Positions 1 to 11,244 of a stretch of DNA of 64,000 nucleotides are shown here, piece by piece (positions within the stretch are counted from its first letter, which is position 1; each line of letters starts with the position of its first letter). Made by a program: the position numbers and the translations under genes. Location: NCBI GenBank assembly GCA_023231475.1, contig JALJEE010001046.1:1-64000 (forward strand), given 5' to 3'. The notes beneath the pieces were generated by a model. It worked only from the letters and a program-made list of their open reading frames with translations, had not been told where the DNA came from and made no database searches. Source of the stretch: Seison nebaliae (lineage: Eukaryota; Rotifera; Pararotatoria; Seisonacea; Seisonidae).

Positions 1-252
1 GATATAAAATGGAAGATATAAAATGGAAGATATAAAATGGAAGATATAAAATGGAAGATATAAAATGGAAGATATAAAATGGAAGATATAAAATGGAAGA
101 TATAAAGTGGAAGATATAAAGTGGAAGATATAAAGTGGAAGATATAAAGTGGAAGATATAAAGTGGAAGATACAAAGTGGAAGATATAAAGTGGAAGATA
201 TAAAGTGGAAGATATAAAGTGGAAGATATAAAATGGAAGATATAAAGTGGAA
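1..252. repeat. 14-bp minisatellite, 18 copies
   Basis: Eighteen head-to-tail copies of the unit gatataaaRtggaa fill 1-252 exactly. The first seven units have A at the variable position, most later ones have G, unit 13 (169-182) has an extra C change and unit 17 reverts to A. The blocks of variants suggest expansion by local duplication. The array begins at the window edge, so it may be longer. Confidence 0.97.
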
Positions 253-394
253 GATACAACAAAAGATAAAGAAAAAAAAATTTAAAAAAAATTAAGAAAT
301 GAAGAATGAAAAGATATCTAGAAAATGGAAGAAATTATAATAATTGAGCTAAGATTTTGAATGAAGAAAATGATCTTGATTCCATTGGAAGTAG

Positions 395-1100
395 TCAATT
401 GTCCACGCTAACAATTTTTTCTCGATGATTAGTACAGTTTTTCTTGAGAAAGTTTATCGAATCCTTATTAAAGAAATAGGTCCATTATCTTCTCATTGTC
501 CTCTTTGCTGGTAGCGACGATGAATTTCGCAGTTTCATTTTTGAGTATAGTCTCGTCATTCAATTTGTCAATCCGAGATATTTGACGACAGCAAATCCCT
601 CGTGAAGTCAAAAAGTTTTCTATTTTGGACATGTCGGTCGACCTGGACAGGCCACCCAACACTATTCGACGGGTTGCTAGTTCTTTGTTCTTTACTACCA
701 TCGTTAGCTCTTCAGTTAACTGTCCAGTACAAACAAGAGGAGAGTGTCGTTTCTTTGCGACATGTCGAATTGGTTGTTGAATTTTTAGATTTACGAGGTT
801 TTTTCTGGGTCATATTTCGTAATGTACCAGTGTATGATTTCTTACTTTCATTGTTTTTTTCGATAACGGTTTCTACGTTCACGCTGTTTTCGAAATACTT
901 GGAAATTGGCTCCTCAGACGCATCAGACGAGTTATTCAAACCCACTACTGATTTCCTCACCGTCGTATTCTTTATTATACCCATTTCTGCACTTTCATTC
1001 TTAGCAATACGGGGTTTTTCAAGTAATATGACTCGTTCCTTCAACATTACGACTTCTTGTTGAAGAAGACGGCAAGCTTCTTAAATCTGTCTGAACTCTT
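395..1100 (-). mobile_element. Degenerate retroelement ORF1-like fragment (tentative)
   Basis: Three minus-strand open frames lie end to end but in different phases: 1100-712 (leucine-rich, coiled-coil-like start near 1060), 701-468 and a short continuation to about 395. The second reads as a compact alpha/beta domain ending in a pattern AKFIVATSKEDNEKIMD, reminiscent of the C-terminal part of gag-like ORF1 proteins of invertebrate LINEs. Stops and phase changes separate the pieces, so it looks broken. A short unrelated host gene with introns is the alternative; I do not recognise a family firmly. Confidence 0.3.
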
Positions 1101-2293
1101 CCCAAGACGGAGAAGCCACAGAAAATTGACAAAACGAACCACAATGGGGCGGAGAGAAGTTCTCTCGTCTCATTATTTGAATTATGATATCTCGAATTTG
1201 CATCATTATTTGGAAGGATTTGAAGTAGTTTTCTCATCTTAAAAAAAATAATAGACTTTTTTTGCATCATACAAAATTAGGAATAGAAAAGTTCTTGGTT
1301 GAGAATGCACATTAATTTTTATTATCAATAATATTTTTTTTTTAATATTTTATTTTAATATCTGATCAATATGTTTTTGAACCTCATTGTCGATTTTCAT
1401 AATTATTAGTCCTATATTAATCGAAATAATCATTAATTAATCACTGGGGCAATATGGGAAATTTCATTTTGAATAATTAAAATTTAGGTAACTTCGTAAG
1501 AATAAACCTAAAATTAATCACTAATATATTATATACTAATTATATATAATTCCGCATAAATCTCAACGTTTAAGATTCATTATCAAAAGTGCAAAAAGTA
1601 TAACACAGCAAAGTACAAAACTGAATAACATAATAAAAGCAAAAAACGAAAGTCCTATTCAAAAATAAAAATTTATCACGAATATGTAGTTAAATATTAT
1701 AATAATTCACATATTAATATAATATATTTTAAATAATATGTAAGAGTGCCAATGAAATAACAATAGAAAAAAAGGCCAGGTGAGGGATCAAATTGGAGAA
1801 TTGAAGCGTAAGTTTAAAAAACCGGCAAGAGAATTTTCAGTAGATTCTTACTTGGAACTTACTACAGAACCTGCATAGACCAGTATAATAATTTCAACCG
1901 CATAATTCCGGATTTTTCCATTATCTTTTTTAAAGTTCGAAGGAGATATTTATCGAGAGCGAGATTTGAATTGTCCCTCTATGCGAATTTACAAATTACT
2001 TTTTTATCTTTCTTTATATATTTTTTCCGATATAGGAGTGGATTTTTCTGGAATTCTGCCCAATCTTGTTCCTTTTTTTCTCTCTTTTCTTCTTTTCCCT
2101 CTTATTTCAAATAAAAAAATAAAATAAATATGAATTTTTAAGTAAATTTTTAGAAAAGTAAATTTATTAATTTTCAATTAATTTATTTCATTTAATGAGC
2201 GAATAGAAAGGTAGAAACATGAAATTGAAAAAGAAATTTAATACAAAATTTACATTATGATGAATGGGCGTTGTGTGTTAAAATTTAGTACAA
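1101..2293. other. Intergenic, no gene seen
   Basis: AT-rich sequence between the broken fragment and the 3' end of integrin beta. It has homopolymer runs and no open frame with a recognisable product. The 3' UTR of the integrin gene must lie at its right end. Confidence 0.6.
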
Positions 2294-5002
2294 CTAATGT
2301 TGTTCCGATAACGGGTTGTGGAAGCGTGATGTTGCCGGCACATATTCTGCATTTTGATTAGTTTGCCAAGCAGTGTTTTTACCTTCTTTTGTTAGAACAG
2401 CATATTCTCGATTGTCTGCAATTATTGCAAATATTTTCCAAATGCCCAAACCCAATAAACCTAGCAAGACTATGGTTGCTATGACAACAACGATAATACC
2501 CCAAAGTGGTAAGGCAGTAGGACAATCTTTCTTTTTCTTTATGTTAATCAAAATATCATCCATAAAGTCACTGTCAATATTAGTGTAAGCGAAGAAGAAA
2601 TTACATCCATCTGATGGGTCTTTGAATTGACAAATCTGTCCATTCTTCTCATCGTTTTCATTCTCTAGTTTGTCAACAATTACGTAATTCAAATCTTTGC
2701 ATTTCTCTTCACATTTATTTTGATGCATCAAACTTCCCGTTTTGAATATTTTGCACTGAACGCATTCTTTATTTTGTTCACAAGCACCAGGACATGTCTA
2801 AATAATCAATTTTGAATAATAATTATAAAAGGAATAATTACGAACAATACAATGTTGACAGAATGGTCCGGAATATAAGTCGTCACAAACACAACTTCCA
2901 CATTGACAATTTCCCTTATTATTACAAATTTTCTGAAGAAAAAAAAATTAGTAATAAAAAAATATAAAATTAGAATCTTAACTCCAGTTGAATTATCTAG
3001 ACAAGTATCAGTTCGATTATAACAAGAACAATCATCATCAATGTAATCAGGTTGACATTCGCATTTCCTTCCACAGCCACAGACACCTCGTTTTATTCCA
3101 CCACAAATCTTCCCTTCAAATTGTGGACAACTGAAGTTGTCACATTCACAAAACGTTCCGTTGATGAATTCATTTGATTTCTAAAATTAATTTTTATTAT
3201 CGATTAAAATTATTGTGATTATTTAACTTTTCTTTCATCACATATACATTTTCCACATTGACATATCCCACGATCATTACATATGATTCCAGTTTGACTA
3301 GAATTAAAATTTAAAAAAATAATAATTTTTTTGTCAAATTAACAGAAAGAAGGAACTTGTGTCGACACAACTCCATCATTTCCTCATAAGATCGATGGTT
3401 TAATTCGCATTCACAATTGTCACCGGCAAATCCGTTTTCACAATCACAAATTCCACAATTTAATGTTCCACGTCCACTGCAAACGTTTTCTCCTAAAGTT
3501 TCTTTTAAATTCTAAAACATTTAAAAAATTCACAATAATAAATTAATAATAAGAATCGACAACTTCACATGACTGACAATCACATAAAGGCTCAATGTGA
3601 ATTGTTACGTCTTCAGATAATCCCATTGGTTTAATTTTCAATTTCAACGATTTACCTGAATTCGATTTGCAACTTTTTAATGTAATCGAAGTTTCTATTT
3701 GTAATTCATCGCCGATTTTCAAATTAACACATTTCCGACTATTCACTAATTCGCATCGTTTCTCATCAAATTTATAATTTATATCGATTGATGGTGATCT
3801 TCCTTCTTCAAACAATTCTAATCCAGAAGAAATTTTCTAAAGACAAACATAATTTTTTCATCTAAATAAATTCAAACTTTATAATTGTCAACAACTAAAT
3901 CGACGATGTTGGCGGAATCGTTATCCAATTTTCCATAAACGGTTCCATAAAGTAATTGACTGAGATTTGAATATAATTCCAAACGATCTTCAGTCACCGC
4001 AAAAATTAAATTTATATTTTTCTGTTTAATTTTTTGATTTATTTGTCCAATGGACGGATAATCATGTTCGAGTGAATGAGTATATTCATTATCTCTCAAA
4101 TGACAAAGACCATCATTTGGTTTGATAATTCCTGCCAATCTACCTTCACCAGCCATATGAAATTCGGCATCAGTCGATAAAATAATTAATCGTCGACTAT
4201 TCTCTCTCCAACCGATTTCTTTCTCACAAACAATAACTTGAAGTAATGCTTCTAATCCACCTTCAGGTGCATCCAAATTACCAGAAACAGGTGTTGCTTC
4301 AACACTGCGAGAAAAGAGTTGTTCGTCATCAGACAAATTCATACGATGTTTAAATAAATAAGGAGCAGCACATCCTTTGCATGGCGATTGTTTCCTGAGC
4401 GGATGAGTATCGATAAATGGCGAGATAGTTTTGTCAACAAACGATCCGAAACCTAAACGGAAATTTTTCGTAATTTTTTTTAATCGTCGCGCTAATTCTT
4501 CTCCTAATAATGACAGACGTTTCTTGTCGTCTAACATTGAATAACTCATATCCATCAAGAAATAAAGATCGACAGGATAATCTTTTGATTGACGGAAAGT
4601 TATATTAAATTTGGCTTCTTCATTTACTCGTAATTTCAGTTTGATGTTTGATGGAATGATTTGAACAGCGTCCTTCATTTTACCATTCTTCAATTCGATT
4701 GCATCTGACAAATCGTTTTTATTGTCGATTTTTATCGATTGTTTTGGATTAGTAATATCATCAATCGGACAATTATCATTCACCAATTCTTCATATAAAT
4801 TACATCGACTCTTTTTGAAATCTTTCGATAAAGTATGACACCAGGAACATGGTTGACTATTATCATTATTGTCAATATATTGAATGGATGATATACAACT
4901 ATCACACGCTTCTTCTTCATTGCACAAAGAATGGATTAATTGGAATTTTAGAAAAAATATTGCGAATATGAAATTGAGTAGAAAAAAGTGAATTCTTTTC
5001 AT
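2294..5002 (-). CDS. Integrin beta subunit
   Basis: Cell-surface adhesion receptor beta chain, which pairs with an alpha chain and links matrix to actin. Exons (minus strand): 5002-3878, 3836-3564, 3511-3357, 3297-3228, 3180-2983, 2932-2846, 2797-2294, giving about 803 residues, the usual family length. In order: signal peptide, cysteine-rich PSI domain, beta-I domain with the MIDAS motif DMSYSM (about residue 150), hybrid domain, four I-EGF modules full of CxCxxC patterns, membrane-proximal tail domain, one transmembrane helix (VVVIATIVLLGLLGLGIW) and a short cytoplasmic tail. The tail keeps a charged segment (ADNRE) and a tryptophan, but the two NPxY-type motifs read NAEY and NPLS. Introns are 41-59 nt. 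Family assignment is certain; which beta paralog is not. Confidence 0.95.
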
Positions 5003-5515
5003 TTTTTTTCTTCAAGTTTTGTATTTGGAACGAATGGGATGTGTACTTTTAATAAGAATTTATTGATAAGTAAATTCCAGCACTTATCAGAAAAATTCAC
5101 TTATCAATTATTCTATTAAGCTTAACAGTTCAATTTTTCTTTTATTTATCTTTCTCTCTTTAATATGTTCTACAATTTTCTGGAGAATAGATTGAAACTC
5201 AATCATCTTCATTTGATAGTGTACTTATCAGTTTTTAAAAATCATACATATTCACACGAACCATAAAAGAGAACAGATAAGAAAAACATGATCAGACATC
5301 AACTGCAACGAAATTTTTTTCGGAAATATTAATTCTTTATTTTACAACTATTGTTGTTAGAACTATTTTTTATGATTGAAAATAAATTTAAATATATTCT
5401 GATATTTTTTTTCATTTGAACTTTAAAAAAAAGTTACAATACTCATAAATTTTTACTACACATCAAATATTTCCAATTCGAATATTTAAATGGCAACACT
5501 TTCATAAAATTATAT
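5003..5515. other. Spacer between integrin beta and peroxidase genes
   Basis: About 510 bp of AT-rich DNA. It must hold the promoter and 5' UTR of the integrin gene (right of 5002) and the 3' UTR of the peroxidase gene. No open frame or RNA gene was seen. Confidence 0.6.
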
Positions 5516-7993
5516 TTATTCCCATTTCTTATAATTGATTTTTGGAATTGAATCACATGAAACCATTTCGTTACCATCATTTGTTGGTAATTCGAGAGCG
5601 TGCGGTTGAATCTTTTCTATTCCGTCAATTGTCATACAAAGTACATAAGCCAGAGAACTTTTCCTTATTTGCCGAAGCTGAGCTTTAGTGAATTGTTGAT
5701 CGTCACCTCCATTTTCATAATAATATCGATCACCAAATTTAGTTCGATAGAAATTTTCCGCTATGAGACATCCAAAAGTTGGACCAGTTGTTCCACCCTT
5801 TGAATGTTTCTCACTCATTGCACCAACAAATAAATCGATATCTTCAATATTTCTATAAAAAGAAATTGATGAATTAAAAATTTAAATAATTTGTAACTCA
5901 TATACTGATTGTAGTTTGACGATGACATCTGGTTCAATAATGTCCAACTCTTTCAAATCCTCCCATGTTTTTGTTGGACATTCAACTTCTTCTTTCTTCC
6001 CATACGTACCAGTTTTTATTTGATCAATATATTGATCGCATAAATGTTTATAATTTATATAACCATCTAAACCAGCGGCACGACCTCGTTGAATATCAAT
6101 TCCAGCCAAATCGTGTGCAAATTTAATTCCTAAAAGTTTTTGGAAAATTGAAATTTTTGGAATATTTTGAAAATATAAAAACTCACTTGAATTTTCATCA
6201 AAATCCGCAAATAATTGAGAATGCATTGATATCGGAAATATCTCATTTCCTTTACCCGCAGCATCATATAATAAACCGTAAAGAAATCCATTTAATCCAT
6301 AAGATTCACTTGAATGATGAATATATTGACGAGAAAAAATAGAAATATTTCTAACTTTTTCAGTTGTTTTGTTGTAAATAAAGTTTGCGACATTGGAACT
6401 GCCTCTTGTTTTTTCGTTCCGTTATTATATAAAATTGACATCGATTCTCGAATTTGTGTATGTCCAAAACGGAAAGCAGCAGCATTCATTTCTAGAGAGA
6501 TTCGTGGATCTATTGTATCATTATAATCCATAAAATATTTACCATTTTCCAATGATAATAAGTGGAAAGTTTCACTTAATTCATCGCCGACGGTTGTTCG
6601 GACATATTCATTATAAGAAATGTGTTGGAAGACACCTGAAGCAATTTTTCGACTTTCTTCAAATAATTCGTCATCTGTCCAATCGTCATGATATTTCCTC
6701 AACTTCTCGGAAATGATATTATGAAATCTGAAAAAGATGACATGTAAAATTGCCAATCCAGTATTTTCACCAGTTCTTTTATCGCCAGTGAGGAAGCAAT
6801 CTTCGTTATCCCGATTCATAATACAATCTCTACCTTTTCTGGGAAAAGTTTTACGATTATTTGTCTTATTTTTATTCCCTCGATTTCCGGTCAATTTACC
6901 AGCAAAATTTAATCTCAAAACATCCGCATCATTTTGGACTGATCCATAAATATGAGATAAATCAATAAATGACGTTGGATCATTAATGGCATTTCTATCA
7001 GGATATTCTAAAGAGAATAATATTGAAAAGTAAAAGAAAAGAAATTTTAAACTCATATCAGCACAACTATCATTAGTCAGTGAGATGGAATTAACATGAG
7101 ATATAGTCTGACAAGTTTTGGTTTCAAAATTTTCGAAAAATTCATCATTTTCTTCAATTGGGAAATTTTGACATAACGTCGAATTACCATTACATGGACA
7201 TCTTCCAGGCATCGAAGAGAAACCATCAAATGCTGAATCGGCTAATGTCATATCGTGAGATAAGAATTGACCGAACGACATATGTAAATGGTTAAGAAAA
7301 TCACTATCCGGTAACGCCGATGTTCCATGAACTTTAAGAGTAATTTCTCTTGGTGTTGGAAGAGTACGATCTTTTACCGTTTAAAAACCAACAAAAGTTT
7401 ATTTGACCTTTCAATTAGATAAATTAAACTTGTTAAATCGATCGGTGATTGTAACCGTTTCATTGGAGTAAATGACTTACCTTTCCACATATGAATTTTA
7501 TTATTACAAGAACCATCGATAGTTCGAAATTTACGAAATGGACAGCCCATCGACATACTTACATTATAATAATTTTCACAAGGTTCGCTACCGCTAAAAG
7601 GAGAAAGTAGTTTAATTTGTATTAATTGATAATCGAATGAGTCCAAATCGACAACTAACGGTGAAATGAACGTAAATATTCGAGGTTGCTATTTCATGAA
7701 TTATAAAAAAGTTAATAATTTTATCCTAAATAGTAAATAAAAACCAGATTAGACACATTCGAGGTACTTCTTGATGTCTGAATGGTGGTAGTATCAATGG
7801 TCGTTTTTGTTGTTGTTGAAGTGAATGTCGATGAAATTATTGAAGTAAGTACAGTAGTGAAATTACTTTCATCGGAATTATTCACGTTACTAATCGCCAA
7901 TGCTAAACCTACAATAATACCAGAAATGACGAGGAAACCGATAAGTAGCGACCCTCTAAGAAATACATAGAACTGAACAAATATTTCAAACAT
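5516..7993 (-). CDS. Animal heme peroxidase with N-terminal membrane anchor
   Basis: Member of the animal heme peroxidase superfamily (chorion/cuticle peroxidase-like), using hydrogen peroxide for oxidative cross-linking. Exons: 7993-7745, 7688-7430, 7370-7053, 7007-6356, 6308-6187, 6129-5898, 5852-5516; about 722 residues. A hydrophobic segment at about residues 15-35 followed by a Ser/Thr-rich stalk indicates a type II membrane protein with an extracellular enzyme domain. Visible signatures are TIDGSCNN, the distal-histidine motif GQFLSHDMT, SFIDLSHIYGS, the GDKRTGENTGL arginine/glutamate motif, the proximal-histidine motif AAFRFGHTQI, and IQRGRAAGLDGY. Active-site residues look intact. No Ig or LRR domains, so it is not peroxidasin. 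The splice at 7371-7429 skips a frame-compatible stretch and is slightly less sure. Confidence 0.9.
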
Positions 7994-8588
7994 GTCTCTA
8001 ACATCATTATTGGTGTGAGTGCAACTTTTCGAATTTTAGACCTGTTAGACTGATCTTCATTCTTATGACTGATGAAAAACTTAAACATAATTTATAACTT
8101 AAAAAAATCGAGAATTTTGCTTAAACAACTGTCTTATAATCCTTATATCATATATAGATGTAACGATCCTATTATATATGCATTTTGCTTAGTAGTCATT
8201 GACGATTTGTCATGGGAAAAACATCAGTGACGTCAAGATGTTCCCCATCCTTTCAAGTAAAGTTAGCTTTAAAATTGTGCATATTCAAGGTTCCTTTTAA
8301 ATTTTTTATGAAAATTGATTAACGAAAATAATAAAACAATGGCAACTTTTAACTCTTTAGGACACATAAATGATCGGATTTCCTTGACAATTGACCAAAT
8401 CGAAAATGAAAATGTTTATAAACATTAATTAATTTCTTCATCAAACATATTTTCAATATCAAAAATTCTACTTTCTATTAAATCATGTGTCAATTCATTA
8501 AATTTTATTTTAAATTAATTTGAAAAACAATTCTATTCGTCAATCTACAATAGTTTGAAAATATTCGTCACATTTCCAAATTGACAAT
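7994..8588. other. Intergenic spacer
   Basis: About 595 bp upstream of the peroxidase start and downstream of alanine aminotransferase. AT-rich, no open frame or hairpin of note. Confidence 0.55.
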
Positions 8589-10628
8589 TCATTTGAACTC
8601 ATTCAAAAATTCGATATGAAATTTTTTGAAAGTTGCCAAAGCTTCTTTGATCTGTTCTACAGGTGGTAAAATAGTTATACGGAAATGATATGTCCCCGGT
8701 TTCTGTAAAAATCCACTTCCAGGTACGACGCAGATTCCTGTTCGTTCTAATAATTCTTTACAATAATACGAGTCGGGAGTCATCTCCAACGATTTGGCCT
8801 TCTCAATTAATTTGGATGGTAATTCCAATTTGGGGAAACAATACATTGCACCACATACTGGATTACATGATATTCCTGGAATAGAATTGAATAATTCTGT
8901 TATCAATTCTCCTTTTAATTTCAATTCTGATAAGATTTTCTCTTTCTCTTCTAACCATTTATTATATGATGGTCCATCAGATGAGGGTGGTGCAATAGCA
9001 CAACTAACAGCCGCTTGACCAATAGACGACGGACATAATTTCGCTGTCAACATTTTGTACAACATCGCTTCGACTGCTGGATCGAAATTCATCACTTCCA
9101 TATAACCACCTCGAAGACCACATTCTCCGAAATATCCTTTAGATACCGAATGGAACGATACCAATTCCAAATCACTATATGGTTTGCCCATACCTAATAA
9201 AACTTTGCGGAAAGAATGAAAAGCTGCTTCTTTGGCGAAAATGTTATCCTGATAAACTTCATCAGCCAAAATAACTAAATTCTTCTCATAAGCAAATTTG
9301 ATAACTAATTTAATATTTTCTTCAGTCAACACTTGACCTGTGGGATTTCCAGGATTGATGATGACAATCGCTCTAGGTTCCACTTCCACGTCATCTCGTC
9401 GTCTTTTATAAGTTTCTTCTAATTCTTCTAATGTCAACGACCAGCCTTGTTCTTCATTCAAATAATATCCCATATCTGAAAGACCGAATTCCGTAATTGT
9501 TGCTGAATATAATGGATATTGTGGAATGGGAATTAAAATTCCTGATTTCTTCAAATTATTTTGTGTAATAAAAAGTTCTAGAATACTTCGAATTCCTTCA
9601 GATGCACCAGCAGTTATATAAATATTGTTGATATCACATTTCCGATCAGTTCCGTCTCGTTTATTTATATAATTCACAACATCTTCTCGAACTGATGTAA
9701 TACCTTTCGATTCTGTATATGAACCGACTGATTCGCCTTTACATGATCCCAAAATTCTTTTCGCTTTCTCTTTTATGTCACTGGGAACGAAATCCGTTTC
9801 CAATAAATCTTTATTCAATATCGACGACAACGTTTGACGAACATATGTGAGTGGCATTTGACCGAGTGCATGACAATCACCAATATTGCATCGTAAAACG
9901 GAATTGAACGATTTCTTTACTCCCTAGAAATTATAATAAATAGAATAATATAATTATTCTTATTAATTGATTTTAAATTAAAAATTTTTCATGTTTTAGA
10001 TACTTAAAATCCGTTCGTTTTCATCAAATAGAAATAACTTGTTTCAATTCATTCTCAATAACAGCGGCACGTTGCGGAATTGGACCGCGCACCGAATATT
10101 CGAGTTTAATGACTGATGGATTTAATCGTTCTAATGTTAAATTTTTTTTCATTCTAGCATTTTGAAAAATAATTATGAAATTTTTTTCTGATCACAAATA
10201 ATTTTAGTTATCAATTATTTTTCTCGAAAATTAAACGACCAATATTTGACAGCAATAAATTTGAAAAAAAAAACAATTCAATTCAGTTACATTTTTTAAT
10301 CGTGAAAATATTAAAGAATAATAAGAAGATATGTAAGTAAAATTAATATGCATGTGATTTTTTCCAGTTTCTATCTGAATGTATGATCAGAGAGAAAAGT
10401 GTGGAATAAAAATGATTGAAATGAAAAAGTTTAACTTACTCGTTCTAGCTCTAATTCTAATTCGATGGCACGGTTAGGTATCGGTCCACGAACAGCATAT
10501 TGGAGATCGATTACATTTCTATTCATATTGCAAATTTGTAAGTTCTTCTCATTCTTTCTCGCTGATGGAGACGAACAAGCGAGACGTTTAGAAGTTTGAT
10601 TGAGAAGATTTCGACTTACAATTTTCAT
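8589..10628 (-). CDS. Alanine aminotransferase (two alternative first exons)
   Basis: PLP-dependent transaminase interconverting alanine and 2-oxoglutarate with pyruvate and glutamate. The common exon is 9923-8589 (444 residues), with the nucleotide-fold motif INPGNPTGQ, the PLP lysine in SVSKGYFGECGLRGG, and the early motif NIGDCHALGQ. Two separate upstream exons each end in phase 0 and encode the family motif VRGPIPxRA: exon 1a at 10628-10440 (63 residues, basic Ser-rich leader resembling a mitochondrial presequence) and exon 1b at 10152-10039 (38 residues, no leader). Either joins the common exon cleanly, predicting proteins of 507 and 482 residues, similar to animal GPT2 and GPT1 lengths. 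Exon 1a has a consensus gtaagt donor. Identity is certain; use of both exons is inferred. Confidence 0.95.
10039..10152 (-). other. Alternative first coding exon (1b) of alanine aminotransferase
   Basis: Opens with ATG at 10152 and ends before a GT donor at 10038, 38 codons, phase 0. It encodes its own copy of the VRGPIPQRA motif that exon 1a (10628-10440) also carries, so the two exons cannot sensibly be joined in series. It lacks a basic leader, so the product is probably cytosolic. Confidence 0.8.
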
Positions 10629-11244
10629 AACTAGAAAAATAATTCTCTATAAGAAAGAAAGTGAAAAGAAAATAAATTTTGTTATTCATTTGAATATATA
10701 CATATCATTTCTGACTCCTTATTATGGACTGGAGAATGTATATAAAAATATTTTGTTCATATATATAACGTGTAGAATGTACATTACACATGACCTAATT
10801 ATACATAGTAGCAATTATGAATTTAACATAAATTGAACCATAAAGTAGGAAGATTTTTTTTTAATACGTTTCATTTATTTAATGAATTAAACTGCTTAAT
10901 TATTGTGCTAATATGATAAATAAGCTTCCTCATATTACCATTATCTTACAATTTATTTATTTCATTGTTAAATTTATTTACTTGTTTTGTTTCTACGCTA
11001 TTTTATCGCATTTTATTAACGTTAAAAGAATTGTTCTCTCTTTTTAAGAATTGAAATAAGTTTCCATCATCTAGTTGTAGTTAGAGGTTAGGAGAAGAAT
11101 TGGCTATTTCAATTTTGCATGTTCTTTCGAGTAGTTTCAGTTTAATTATTTTGTAGTATATTCATATTTTCGCTATAAAACGCTTTACCCTATGGGGATT
11201 TGGAGTCTTAATAAAAAAAATTAACTATTGACAAAATAAATTTT
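10629..11244. other. Intergenic spacer
   Basis: About 615 bp, AT-rich, containing the 5' region of alanine aminotransferase and the 3' region of the ABHD-like gene. No convincing gene; the open frame at 10600-10836 on the plus strand has low-complexity composition. Confidence 0.55.

Noticed and set aside
1-252. CRISPR array
   Set aside because: Uniform 14-bp tandem units with no spacers in a eukaryotic context; it is a minisatellite.
602-1063. Plus-strand open frame of 153 codons
   Set aside because: It is antisense to the better retroelement-like frames and its hydrophobic composition is explained by the complementary strand.
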